Shown in pieces: positions 27,069 to 35,770 of a stretch of 64,000 bases of DNA; positions within the stretch are counted from its first letter, which is position 1; the number at the start of each line of letters is the position of its first letter. The DNA is from Amycolatopsis sp. WAC 01376. Lineage in GTDB: Bacteria; Actinomycetota; Actinomycetes; Mycobacteriales; Pseudonocardiaceae. Under the pieces are notes generated by a model. That model was not told the origin of the DNA. It did not search any database and worked only from the letters and a program-made list of their open reading frames with translations. The stretch spans positions 124,001 through 188,000 of the forward strand of contig NZ_QHKL01000008.1 of NCBI RefSeq assembly GCF_003947415.1, in the 5' to 3' direction. The position numbers were made by a program, and so were the translations under genes.

Positions 27069-27297
27069 AGACCCATGGAACCCTCCTCCCCCCATTCGCC
27101 TCCAGACTACTGCGACGCCCAGGCCACACGCTCGCGACATACCCTGGACGTCGGGAGGCCCTGCCAGATCAGCTCACGGACCGTGACCTCCCAGCCCGAC
27201 GGCGTACAGTGGGCCCTGTCCCCACCGCCTGCACGACAATGAACGAGACATCGTCCATTCCGGACAGTCGATCTGGGGCCAACGGGAAGAAGGCGCC

Positions 27298-27681
27298 ATG
27301 ACCGCCGATCGGAAAGACCTCAGCCTGATCGCCGAACGACTCCGTCTCGGCGTCGGTTTCTCGGCCTCCGAACTCGATTGGGTCGCCGAACGACTGGCCG
27401 CGCTCGGTTCCAGGCTGCGTTCCTTCCACGAAGGCCAGGTCGATCTCGAAATCAGTGTCAAGGACCGGAACGGCGCGGGGCAGCAGCTCACTCTCGAATG
27501 CCGGCTCCATCGCTTTCCCGGCCTGCATCTGGTGGCCGGTTCTTCGGCACCGGATCTGCCGGCCGCGCTCAACGAGGTCCGCGGCGACATGATCCGCCAG
27601 GTGGACCACGCGAAGACCCGCACCGAACCGCGCCACAACCGCGCGCTGCGACACGCTCCGACCACTACGTCAGGAGCGTGA
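27298..27681 (+). CDS. Ribosome hibernation factor-like protein (HPF/RaiA family)
   Basis: 127 residues, corresponding to the short HPF/RaiA domain: FSASELDWVAERLAALGSRL, the beta-strand VDLEISVKDRNG, and the helix AALNEVRGDMIRQVDHAKTR. Such proteins bind the 30S decoding region in stationary phase. The C-terminal dimerisation domain of long HPF is missing, so it is a short-type or divergent paralogue; the main HPF is presumably elsewhere. Its last 12 bases overlap the convergent ANTAR gene. Confidence 0.75.
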   Translation: MTADRKDLSLIAERLRLGVGFSASELDWVAERLAALGSRLRSFHEGQVDLEISVKDRNGAGQQLTLECRLHRFPGLHLVAGSSAPDLPAALNEVRGDMIRQVDHAKTRTEPRHNRALRHAPTTTSGA

Positions 27682-28461
27682 CCGCGAGGCGTGGGCGAGG
27701 ATCGCGTCGATGTCGGCAGCGCCGTCGGCGACCTCACGGGACAGGTCCGCCAAGCGCAGGTTGTGGCCCCGGGCATAGCCGCGCAGGGCGGTGAAAGCGT
27801 GTTCCATATCCGGATCATGGCTGCGTGCGGACAAGACACCCTTCGCCTGTTCGATGATCACCCGGCTGTTCAGCGCGGACTGGAGTTGCTCGGTGAGGAC
27901 CTCACCACGGACGATGGCGCGTTGTTGCAGTAGTCCGATCGTGGCGACGTCGGCGAGCGCCTGGCTGAGCGCGGTGCGATCCGCGTCTTCCCGCACGGGT
28001 TCGGTGTGGAGCAGCGTGAGGCTGCCGACGACCATCCCGCGCAGCCGCATCGGGACTGCTTCCGCGGCGCGGAATCCGGCCGCGGCCGCCGCGGTCGCGA
28101 ACTCGGGCCACCGCGCGGCGTCCTCCCGGAGATCGGTGCTGCGCATCGGGTGGCCGTCGCGGACGCAGTCGATACACGGCCCGTCCCCGGTCTGTACCGC
28201 CAAGGTTTCCAGCAGCCCGGCCCGTTCGGAGGAGGCCGCGGCCATCCGGAGCCTGCCTTGGACATCGGCCAGTACGACACCGGCGGCGGAGACCTCCATC
28301 AGCCGCACACACTGTTCGACGAGTGTGCGCAGGAAGTCCGCGACGTCGAAGTCGTCAACGAGGGTGTCGGCGAGCTCGACGAAAACGCGCGCGAGCAGCC
28401 GTTCCCGTCGCATGGCCGCCGAGGTTTCGCCGGACGCGAGTTCTTGCGGTTCTCCTGTCAT
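27670..28461 (-). CDS. GAF-ANTAR RNA-binding regulator
   Basis: 263 residues. GAF domain at about 25-165 (ligand sensor, with GDGPCIDCVRDG) and a C-terminal ANTAR domain from about 195 (LQSALNSRVIIEQAKGVLSAR), the RNA-binding fold that grips two-hexaloop antiterminator RNAs. The family regulates by transcription antitermination. Third gene of a minus-strand operon: stop of the preceding gene is 4 bp before this ATG. A tandem of two GAF-ANTAR genes could act as a heterodimer. Confidence 0.92.
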   Translation of the reverse strand: MTGEPQELASGETSAAMRRERLLARVFVELADTLVDDFDVADFLRTLVEQCVRLMEVSAAGVVLADVQGRLRMAAASSERAGLLETLAVQTGDGPCIDCVRDGHPMRSTDLREDAARWPEFATAAAAAGFRAAEAVPMRLRGMVVGSLTLLHTEPVREDADRTALSQALADVATIGLLQQRAIVRGEVLTEQLQSALNSRVIIEQAKGVLSARSHDPDMEHAFTALRGYARGHNLRLADLSREVADGAADIDAILAHASRSRS

Positions 28462-28465
28462 GTTT

Positions 28466-29152
28466 TCATTCTCCCGTCTCGAGGACCAGTTCGCGCCGCA
28501 CGATCCGGCCGCCCACCTCGTTCAGCGACAGATGATGGGCATAGGCGTAGGCGCGGATCCTGATGAGCGCTTCTTGGAAACTCACGTCGAGTTGAACGGT
28601 CACGACGCCGGTGGCCTGATGCACCGCGCTGTGCAATTCGCCTTGTCCCAGCAGCATCGCGCCCTGCGCCGTCTCGGCATCGTTCAGCAGCGCCACTGTT
28701 CCCGCCTCTGCCAAGGCCAGGGCGCCGGAGAGATGTGGCGCGCTGAGCGGGCCCGGTGTGGTGCGGTAAAGGTCCAGCACGCCCATGCGCGCGGCGCCGA
28801 CGTGGAGCGGGAACGAGAACACCGCCGCCACACCGAGCTCCACCGCCCCGGGCGCGTAGGCGGGCCATCGGTCGTGCTCGGCGTCGAGATCCGGGACCAG
28901 TACCGCCTCGCCCGAAACGAACGCGTCCACGCTCGGTCCCTCACCCACCGTCAGCTGAAGGTCTTCCAGTCGCTTCCCCGCCTCGCCGGTCGAGTGCGCC
29001 AGGATCTGGGTGCCGTCGGCCAAGGGGCCGGCCATCACGCTCATCCCGGCGCCGGAGACGGCCAGTTCGGTGACGCACAGTTCGCAGATGCGCCGGACCA
29101 CGTCGAGGTCACCGTCGGCATCACCGAGAAGGGTGAGAAGCCGTTCGGTCAT
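28466..29152 (-). CDS. GAF-ANTAR RNA-binding regulator
   Basis: 228 residues. GAF domain at about 15-150 (QLTVGEGPSVDAFVSGEAVL) and a C-terminal ANTAR domain (HSAVHQATGVVTVQLDVSFQEALIRIRAYAY). The ANTAR helix has HQATGVV where the canonical EQAKGVL would be, so RNA-contacting residues differ from the sister protein downstream. ATG overlaps the stop of the desaturase gene (ATGA), so the two are translationally coupled. Confidence 0.88.
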   Translation of the reverse strand: MTERLLTLLGDADGDLDVVRRICELCVTELAVSGAGMSVMAGPLADGTQILAHSTGEAGKRLEDLQLTVGEGPSVDAFVSGEAVLVPDLDAEHDRWPAYAPGAVELGVAAVFSFPLHVGAARMGVLDLYRTTPGPLSAPHLSGALALAEAGTVALLNDAETAQGAMLLGQGELHSAVHQATGVVTVQLDVSFQEALIRIRAYAYAHHLSLNEVGGRIVRRELVLETGE

Positions 29153-30204
29153 GGCAGAGCGAGACGGAAGATCTTGCGGACTACCGAGCCGAGTTGTTTC
29201 GACAGGGAACCGGTGTTGTAGGGCAGGCCGTGCTTCTCGCAGATCTCCCGCACCTCGGCCGCGATCCGCGGATAACGGCGGGACGGGATGTCCGGGAACA
29301 GGTGGTGTTCGATCTGGTGGCTGAGATTCCCGGACAGCAGGTGGAACAGCGGGCTTCCGGTGATGTTCGCGGAGCCGAGCATCTGGCGCAGGTACCACTG
29401 CCCCTTGCTCTCGTTCTCGCTCTCCTCTTCGGTGAACACCTCGGCGCCGTCGGGGAAGTGGCCGCAGAAGATGATCGAGAAGGCCCAAAGGTTGCGGACC
29501 AGGTTCGCGCTGAGGTTCGCCGCCAGCGTCACCGGGAACAGCGGGCCGGTCAGCGCGGGGAACACCAGGTAATCCTTGCCCGCTTGCCTGCCAACCTTGC
29601 GCAGCATCGGGCCGAGCAACGGGCGGACGTCCGCCCACGAACGGCGGCCTTGCACGATCCGGTCCGCTTCGAGGTCGTGCAGCATGATCCCGTATTCGAA
29701 GAATACCGCCTGCGCCGCCGCGTAGAGCGGATTGCCGAGGTAGTACGGATTCCATTTCTGATCTTCGGTGATCCGGATGATGCCGTAGCCGACGTCGCGA
29801 TCCTTGTCGACGATGTTGGTATAGGTGTGGTGCATGAAATTGTGCGAGCGGCGCCACTGGTCACTCGGGCAGACCATGTCCCATTCGAAGGTCCGCGAAT
29901 TCAGCGTCGGGTCCTTCATCCAGTCGTACTGACCGTGCAGGACGTTGTGCCCGATCTCCATGTTGTCCAAGATCTTCGACAACGACAGCGCGCCGACCCC
30001 GGCGATCCACGCCGGCGGGAACCAGCCCGCGAACAGGAGCAGACGGCCCGACAGCTCACTGAGCCGTTGCACCGCGACGACCCGGCGGATGTAGTCGGCG
30101 TCGTCCGCGCCGAGATCCGCCACCACACGCTGCCGCAGCGCATCCAGTTCCTTGCCGATGAGCTCCACCTGGGCCTGGTCGAGTTTTCGGATGGTCGTGG
30201 TCAT
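29149..30204 (-). CDS. Acyl-lipid fatty acid desaturase
   Basis: 351 residues, membrane di-iron desaturase with three histidine boxes: HNVLH at 86-90, HNFMHH at 121-126 and HQIEHH at 296-301. Resembles the actinobacterial DesA3/linoleoyl-CoA type enzymes introducing a double bond into acyl chains, with electrons from a ferredoxin or oxidoreductase not seen here. Start ATG 30204 follows AAGGAG. First gene of an operon with two GAF-ANTAR regulators, which may link membrane fluidity to a sensed ligand. Confidence 0.93.
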   Translation of the reverse strand: MTTTIRKLDQAQVELIGKELDALRQRVVADLGADDADYIRRVVAVQRLSELSGRLLLFAGWFPPAWIAGVGALSLSKILDNMEIGHNVLHGQYDWMKDPTLNSRTFEWDMVCPSDQWRRSHNFMHHTYTNIVDKDRDVGYGIIRITEDQKWNPYYLGNPLYAAAQAVFFEYGIMLHDLEADRIVQGRRSWADVRPLLGPMLRKVGRQAGKDYLVFPALTGPLFPVTLAANLSANLVRNLWAFSIIFCGHFPDGAEVFTEEESENESKGQWYLRQMLGSANITGSPLFHLLSGNLSHQIEHHLFPDIPSRRYPRIAAEVREICEKHGLPYNTGSLSKQLGSVVRKIFRLALP

Positions 30205-30259
30205 GGAGCATCTCCTTGCCGTAGTTCGGGTTTTCGGTCGAGGCCGGGACAGGACACCG

Positions 30260-30313
30260 AAACCCTTCGCTGCCGGCGACGATGCCGAGCACGATCCAGG
30301 TGAGAACGCCCAT
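30260..30313 (-). pseudogene. N-terminal fragment of a GlsB/YeaQ/YmgE membrane protein
   Basis: The frame begins MGVLTWIVLGIVAG, almost exactly the start of actinobacterial GlsB/YeaQ/YmgE stress membrane proteins (MGxLTWIVLGLIAG), then diverges after residue 14 into SEGFRCPVPAST and runs into the desaturase leader. The remaining 70 residues and their Gly-zipper helices are gone. A truncated remnant. Confidence 0.5.
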
Positions 30314-30628
30314 GGCGACTCCTGGGCAGAGCATGCGCCGCCAGGGTCCGGGGCGAAACCCGATGCACCACGATCCGTTCCGCCGGTTCCGGCCGCTCGA
30401 TCGGGTGACACCCGCCAGCGTAGACCTCGATCTCGGTGCCCGCCCACCGAGGCGAGACCGATACCTCCGGCCCGAGAAGCCGATCCGGAAACGCCTCTTT
30501 ACCTCTCGCCACGGGGTAGGCTGCCAAGACAGCGCCGGAGTGCCCAGACACCGCCCTCACGACGATCACCCGTCAACCGGTCGCATCTGTTCGTTCAGCG
30601 GTGGCCGGCCAGTCTGGAGCCCCGGATC

Positions 30629-31168
30629 GTGAAACTCGTAACGCTCGATCCTCGCCGTTCCCCTCGTCCCCGAACGGATGGCACGGCGCACCGTTTCCCA
30701 CCGTTGGCCGTGACCGTGGAGCGACTCGGCCGGACAACGGTGCTCGTCATGGACGGTGACCTGGACCTGCACACCACACCCACGGCACGCCAAGCGATCG
30801 AGTCGGCGTTGAGCCATCGGCCGCGACGGTTGATCGTGGACCTGAGTCTCGTGCGGTTCCTGAACTCCACCGGGCTGGAAGTCCTGCTGGCCGCCCACCG
30901 GCAAGCCACCCCGCATACCGACCTCCGGCTGGTCGCCTCCACGCGCGCCGTCTGGCGGCCACTGCGGATCACCCGGCTGCACGAACACCTGGTCATCCAC
31001 GAGTCACGTTCGGCAGCCATCGCCTCACCTGCCAGCACCGGCGACGATGGCGAATCGGCTACCCATTGCCTATTTCACCAGGCGGGGCCGCGTCAAGAAA
31101 AGGCGCGGCGCTCGCGATCTGTTCTCAGGCCACAAGGAGAAGAATGCGGTGGCGCTCTTACAACCTAG
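30629..31168 (+). CDS. STAS-domain anti-sigma factor antagonist
   Basis: 179 residues. STAS fold at about 20-130: VLVMDGDLDLHTTPTARQAI, IVDLSLVRFLNSTGLEVLLAA (the phosphorylatable Ser lies in LNSTGL) and the C-terminal helix. Proteins of this group bind anti-sigma kinases of the SpoIIAB/RsbW type and free a stress sigma factor. GTG 30629 with TGGAG upstream is the likely start. The 45-residue basic tail beyond the domain is unusual; the last 25 bases overlap the DUF1883 gene. Confidence 0.8.
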   Translation: MKLVTLDPRRSPRPRTDGTAHRFPPLAVTVERLGRTTVLVMDGDLDLHTTPTARQAIESALSHRPRRLIVDLSLVRFLNSTGLEVLLAAHRQATPHTDLRLVASTRAVWRPLRITRLHEHLVIHESRSAAIASPASTGDDGESATHCLFHQAGPRQEKARRSRSVLRPQGEECGGALTT

Positions 31169-31410
31169 GAACTGTACGGCACAACGCGGTGGTCACCGTA
31201 GCACTCAAGGCCAAGGCGAACGTGCGCTTGATGACCAAGGATCATTTCGCCGCCTACCAACGACAGCAATTTTACCGAATGCTTGGCGGGGTAGCTGTCA
31301 CACCCCTCTTCAAGGTGACCATTCCACAAAACGGAGATTGGTACGTCGTGCTGGACGTCGATGGCCTGAACTCGCCATTGCTCCCGGCCGCGGTATCGGT
31401 CGCGCGTTGA
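31144..31410 (+). CDS. DUF1883 family protein
   Basis: 88 residues. The pattern RWRSYNLGTVRHNAVVTVAL, ANVRLMTKDHFAAYQR, QFYRMLGGVAVTPLFKVTIP and DWYVVLDVDGL matches the small beta-rich DUF1883 domain (also seen fused to TIR-type partners in some genomes). ATG 31144 was chosen for its AAGGAG site; upstream frame adds unrelated residues. Overlaps the end of the STAS gene, so co-translation is possible. Function unknown. Confidence 0.75.
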   Translation: MRWRSYNLGTVRHNAVVTVALKAKANVRLMTKDHFAAYQRQQFYRMLGGVAVTPLFKVTIPQNGDWYVVLDVDGLNSPLLPAAVSVAR

Positions 31411-31449
31411 CGGATACCCTTTACAGAGGGCAGCTTGCACGGTTTTCTA

Positions 31450-31489
31450 GGGGTCGTGAGTGATAAAGAGGGTTAGAACCCAATGCCAC
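31450..31489. repeat. Repeat family B, degenerate copy
   Basis: GGGTCGTGAGTGATAAAGAG then GGTTAGAACCCAATGCCAC. Same order as the full copy at 31638: left arm, TTAGA centre, partial right arm. Lies 40 bp after the DUF1883 stop. Confidence 0.65.
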
Positions 31490-31568
31490 GTAGCTTAAGT
31501 TGCTCTTGAGCGGCTGCCGGTCTGCTCGATCAAGCCGGACAAGTCATCGGCAGCGGACCCGAGGCGCG

Positions 31569-31753
31569 ACTGTCCACACCGGACGCCAGTCCGGATCCAA
31601 GTGCCCGATTTGGGCGCTTTGCGCAGCTACAAGAGGGGGTCGTGAGTGGCAATGAGGGTTAGAACGACCTTTGCCACTCACGACCTCATCAAAAACCGTA
31701 CATCCAGCCATCAACCGGGCATTCAGTCGTCAGAAAGTGTCCCTTGTGGACAC
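31569..31753. repeat. Composite palindromic repeat family B, near-full copy
   Basis: Inner palindrome GGTCGTGAGTGGCAA (31638-31652) / TTGCCACTCACGACC (31671-31685), perfect 15-bp arms around a TTAGA-containing loop. The right flank carries a block ending in the 17-base palindrome GTGTCCCTTGTGGACAC (31737-31753). The reverse complement of the left flank of the copy at 46794 aligns with this flank over about 60 bases, including that identical 17-mer. A mobile or structural repeat of roughly 180 bp. Confidence 0.75.
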
Positions 31754-31918
31754 TCGGATAACGGCCGGCTCCCGCAGGCCAGCCCAGAACCACCCGGCCC
31801 GACTCCGGGATGCCGCCGCCGGTAATGCTCGGCCGGCAGCCACGCACCTTCGGACTCGTCGAGCTGGAACCATTACGATGATCCCTCGTCGCACAGCGCA
31901 TCTGGAGGGACGTCCGCC

Positions 31919-34270
31919 GTGGTCAGTCGGTTGGGCGTTCTCCTCCGCGATGCCCGCCGGCGGGCCGGTCTGACTCAGGAAGAGTTGGCCGACCGGGCGG
32001 GTCTCGGGGTGCGAACCATCCGGCGGCTCGAGAACGGCGAGGGGACCGACCCGCGCGTCGGCACCGTGACGTTGCTCGCCGACGCCCTCGGTCTCACCCC
32101 GCACGAGCGCGGCGACCTCCTCGCCGCCGCCGATGGCAGGCCACCGGACGAGCCCGTCGAAGCGCCGTCGAGCGACACCGACGACGCGCCCGTGGTCCCG
32201 GCCCCCGACCTCGTCCGCACGATCCCCGCGGAGGTCAAAAAAGCGGCGGATCACCTGGCCACGATCATCGCCGTCCGGCTCCGGCGCGAGGAGGAACTGC
32301 GCCGCGTGCACGATCCCTTCCCGCTGCCCGTCCGGTGGCGGACCGCGGCCGACCTCGCCGATCACTGGGACAACATCTGCCGCTTTCCGCACGGAATGAC
32401 CGCGGAACCGCTGGATCTCTCGGGCGAGATCGGCGACATCGCGCGCGTCTACCGCGGTATCCCGTCACGGAAGCTGGTGGTGCTCGGCCACGCGGGCGCG
32501 GGCAAGACGGTGCTGACGCTGCGTTTCGTACTCGACGCGCTGGCCGCCCGGGATCCCGGCGGCGTCGTCCCGGTGATCTTCACCATCGGCTCGTGGAACC
32601 CGGCGGCCATGCCTTTGCGCACCTGGCTCGTCGAGACGCTTCAGCGCGACCATCCCGGTCTCTCCGCGGGGGCGCCCGGCGGCTCGACGCTCGCGGCGGT
32701 GCTGGTCGACACCGGCTTCATCCTGCCCGTGCTCGACGGCTTCGACGAGATCGCCGAGGGCCTGCATCAGCCGGCGCTCGAGGAGCTCAACTCCCTTTCC
32801 GGGCCACTGTTGCTGACCAGTCGCGTCGACGAGTACGAGCGCGCTGTCGCCAAGTTCGTCGTGCTGACTTCCGCCGCCGTCGTCGAACTGACCGACCTCA
32901 CCATCGACGACCTCGCCGGCTATCTGCCCCGGACCGCCCGGCGCGTCGCCTCCGGCAGCGCGGCGACGGCGTGGGACCCGGTCTTGGACGCGTTACGCGC
33001 CGCCGAAGCACCGGCCGCGAACCTCGCCGCGGTCCTGCGCACCCCACTCATGGTCGGGCTGGCCCGGACGGTCTACAGCGATGCACGCGACCGCGACCCG
33101 GCGATCCTGCTGGACACCGACCGCTTCCCGACGGCGCAGGCTCTCGAAGAGCACCTGCTCGACACGTTCATCCCCACCGTCTACCGCGGGCAGCGGGAGA
33201 CCACCGGCGACGACGTCCCCCAGCGCTGGGATCTCGAACAGATTCGCCACTGGCTGGGCTTCCTCGCCGACGACCTCGGCCGGCGGGATACCGGCGACCT
33301 CGAATGGTGGCGGCTGGGCAGCTCGCTGAGCCGCTGGTCGCGCGTCCTCCTGGTGACGGCTTTCGCGTGGCTGGCCACCTCACTCGTCGTCTGGTTCGTC
33401 TTGGCCCCGCTCAACTCGCTCTCCTCCGGCCTTCGGTTCCGGGTGCCCGTCGTCTTCGTCGACGGGCTGGTCAGCGGAGCCGTGATCGCCGTCCCGTTCG
33501 GCCTGCTGTATTCGTTCCTGGTGGCCCGCAAGACCGGGTCCCTGGAGCCGACCCGCGTCCGCGTGCGGCTGTTCGGCCGGTCGTCACGACGACCCGGGCT
33601 CCGGAGAAAGATCGTCACGAGGTTCGCGGCGGGCGTGGCAGGCGGCCTGCTGGCGGCCATCGCCGTCACCTTCGTCGGCGTCTTCGTGAGAGCGCTTTCG
33701 CCGGACCTGGTCGTCATCGACGATCTCGGCCTTCTCCTCCGCCTGATCCTCGTCGACGTCGCCATCTTCGGGCTCGCCTTCGGCCCGGCCTGCGGTGGGC
33801 TGCTGGCACTCCTCACCCTTCTGGAGGTGCCCGCCGACCTGACCACCGCCACCAGCCCGGCCGATCTGCTCGCGGCGAACCGCTCGACCGTGCTGCGCGT
33901 CGTCGGCTTGTTCGCGCCGGTGCTCGCGATCGCGATCGGCCTCGGCACCTTCGCGGGCGTTGCCGCGTTGGAAGGCATCACGGGCCCGTCCCTGCATCTC
34001 TCGCGGTCGTTCAGGGTCAGTGCGCTGCTCGGCCTCACGGCGGGGCTCGCCGCGGGCTTCGCGTACGTGATCACCTTCACCGCGTGGGGCCAGTGGCTGA
34101 TCTTCAGCCGCTTCCGGCTCCCCCTCCTCCGCAAGCTGCCGTGGGCCATCACCGCGTTCCTCGACGACGCCCACCGGCGAGGGGTGCTGCGCCAGTCCGG
34201 CGCCGTCTACCAGTTCCGGCACATCCGGTTGCAGCAGCATCTCGCCAAGGCCTACCGCGACCGGCGTTAG
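31919..34270 (+). CDS. XRE-NACHT NTPase with C-terminal membrane domain (NLR-like)
   Basis: 783 residues. XRE helix-turn-helix at 3-62 (TQEELADRAGLGVRTIRRLENG); NACHT NTPase with Walker A GHAGAGKT at 190-197, Walker B VLDGFDEI at 271-278 and the late LLLTSRVDEY sensor; then a region with about eight hydrophobic segments (roughly 455-720) and a short C-terminal tail with FRHIRLQQHLA. GTG start behind GGAGGGA. STAND/NLR-type ATPases act as sensors with an effector or sensor C-domain; here a DNA-binding head joined to a membrane tail suggests a membrane-activated or pore-type response. Transcription factor role alone is possible. Monocistronic. Confidence 0.88.
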   Translation: MVSRLGVLLRDARRRAGLTQEELADRAGLGVRTIRRLENGEGTDPRVGTVTLLADALGLTPHERGDLLAAADGRPPDEPVEAPSSDTDDAPVVPAPDLVRTIPAEVKKAADHLATIIAVRLRREEELRRVHDPFPLPVRWRTAADLADHWDNICRFPHGMTAEPLDLSGEIGDIARVYRGIPSRKLVVLGHAGAGKTVLTLRFVLDALAARDPGGVVPVIFTIGSWNPAAMPLRTWLVETLQRDHPGLSAGAPGGSTLAAVLVDTGFILPVLDGFDEIAEGLHQPALEELNSLSGPLLLTSRVDEYERAVAKFVVLTSAAVVELTDLTIDDLAGYLPRTARRVASGSAATAWDPVLDALRAAEAPAANLAAVLRTPLMVGLARTVYSDARDRDPAILLDTDRFPTAQALEEHLLDTFIPTVYRGQRETTGDDVPQRWDLEQIRHWLGFLADDLGRRDTGDLEWWRLGSSLSRWSRVLLVTAFAWLATSLVVWFVLAPLNSLSSGLRFRVPVVFVDGLVSGAVIAVPFGLLYSFLVARKTGSLEPTRVRVRLFGRSSRRPGLRRKIVTRFAAGVAGGLLAAIAVTFVGVFVRALSPDLVVIDDLGLLLRLILVDVAIFGLAFGPACGGLLALLTLLEVPADLTTATSPADLLAANRSTVLRVVGLFAPVLAIAIGLGTFAGVAALEGITGPSLHLSRSFRVSALLGLTAGLAAGFAYVITFTAWGQWLIFSRFRLPLLRKLPWAITAFLDDAHRRGVLRQSGAVYQFRHIRLQQHLAKAYRDRR

Positions 34271-34391
34271 GCCTTTTCCCAGGTCAGTGCCACCGGCCGC
34301 AAATGGCCGCTTCTCGACCTTCCGGCTCCGGCACGCCCGCCGCCAGCATGGGTCACCTCGACGAGTGATCGGCCCGGGAGGGGGTTCAGGG

Positions 34392-35429
34392 GTGGATACC
34401 GAAACATCGCCGGCTGGTATCTCCGGGGTGTGGGGCGTGTACTTCGGCAGGCCCGCGCCGCCGGAGGACGGGGTGAACTGGGCGGCCTACAGCCACGAAG
34501 AACTGCACCGGATGCTGTGGCAGGACGCCGACATCACGGACGTCAGCACGATCGCCGCCGACTGGTCCGCGCACCGGGCGGCGTTGGTCAACCACGCGGA
34601 AGTGCTGCGCGAGCAGCGCGCGGCGTTGCTGGACGGCTGGCAGGGCAGTGGCGCGGAGGAAGCGGCGCGGCGCCTCCTCGTGCTCGCCGACCGGGTGGAG
34701 AAGATCGCGGGACTGGCCCACGCGGGCGAGCGGGCCGCGGAACAGGCGGCCGACGCGCTCGCGTGGGCGAGGGCGATGATGCCCGCTCCGCCGGGTGACC
34801 CGGTCGTACCGATGACCGACCCGTCGGCGAACTGGGCCGTCGGGTTCAGCTTTTACGCCGGCACCAGCGCGAACGACGTGCAGAAGCAGCGGGCCGTCGA
34901 CGCGATGCGGACCTACGAGTCGAGCCTGACGAACTCGAGCCGGCTGATCGGCCAGGCGCAGGGCACGATCCCGGCTGCTTCGACCATGCCGGGCAGTGAC
35001 GGCACCACGGCGAGCGGCTCGGCCTCGCCGTCGGACGGCACCGCCCCGAGCGGTTCGTCGTGGCGGTGCCTTACCGAGACCGGCGGTCTCGGGCAGGGCG
35101 CGACGGTCGGGACGTTCACCGGCGCCGGTGTCGCCGCGGGTATCCCCGGGACCGGCGTCTTCGTGAACCCGCTCGCGAACGGTGCGCGGGTGGGGACTGC
35201 CGCGCTACCGGTCGCGCCCGGCGCGATGGCGGCGCAGGCGGCCGCCGAATCGGCCGCGAAGCGCACCGGCTCCGTGGGCTATCCGGGGCCGCACGGCTCA
35301 GGCACTCGCGACCGGCCCGCCGAGGACGACCACACGAACCAGCTGCCGACGATCGACCATGCGCTCTTCCCGCTCGCGGAACCCGCCAGCGAGGCGGTCA
35401 TCGGCCTTCCCCGACAGGAGCGGCGATGA
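34392..35429 (+). CDS. PPE/WXG-like type VII secretion-associated protein
   Basis: 345 residues. Helical N-terminal half with a WxG turn (LLDGWQGSG, Trp83-Gly85) between two long helices, followed by a Ser/Thr/Gly/Pro-rich low-complexity C-terminus. This resembles PPE-like substrates of actinobacterial ESX systems. GTG 34392 follows GGGAGGGGG. First gene of a seven-gene unit, coupled by ATGA overlap to the next. Confidence 0.65.
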   Translation: MDTETSPAGISGVWGVYFGRPAPPEDGVNWAAYSHEELHRMLWQDADITDVSTIAADWSAHRAALVNHAEVLREQRAALLDGWQGSGAEEAARRLLVLADRVEKIAGLAHAGERAAEQAADALAWARAMMPAPPGDPVVPMTDPSANWAVGFSFYAGTSANDVQKQRAVDAMRTYESSLTNSSRLIGQAQGTIPAASTMPGSDGTTASGSASPSDGTAPSGSSWRCLTETGGLGQGATVGTFTGAGVAAGIPGTGVFVNPLANGARVGTAALPVAPGAMAAQAAAESAAKRTGSVGYPGPHGSGTRDRPAEDDHTNQLPTIDHALFPLAEPASEAVIGLPRQERR

Positions 35430-35770
35430 GCGACGGGCGAGGAATCGAAGTCGAGCTGGAACTGCTCGACGCGCGCATCACGACGCTGGCCGATCTCGGC
35501 GATCTCACCGCCGATCTGGTGGCCACCGCGAGCAGGCTCGCGGAACGGCTGCCGATGCTGGGAACAGCGCCGCCCGCCGTGCATTTGGCGAACCGCTTGC
35601 GGGAGGCCGGATCCGGCCTCGCGGGCGAGGTCGCGTCCACGGAACGCGAAGTCAGGGAATACCAGCGGATGCTCGCGGCCGCCAAGCGCAAGTACCAGGA
35701 GCACGACGAACAGTCCGGCGACGATCTCAGGGCCGGCGCGAAGTCCGTCGAAACGGGGCGAGGCTCATGA
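35426..35770 (+). CDS. Small helical ESX-associated protein
   Basis: 114 residues, two long amphipathic helices (ITTLADLGDLTADLVATAS and AGEVASTEREVREYQRMLAAA), acidic, no cysteine. Size and fold fit WXG100/EspC-like partners, although no WxG is present. ATGA-coupled on both sides. Probably heterodimerises with one of its neighbours; that is inference. Confidence 0.6.
   Translation: MSDGRGIEVELELLDARITTLADLGDLTADLVATASRLAERLPMLGTAPPAVHLANRLREAGSGLAGEVASTEREVREYQRMLAAAKRKYQEHDEQSGDDLRAGAKSVETGRGS

Noticed and set aside
31441..31760. CRISPR array or regularly spaced repeats
   Set aside because: The repeats are palindromic, differ in length and are not regularly spaced; no cas genes are present.
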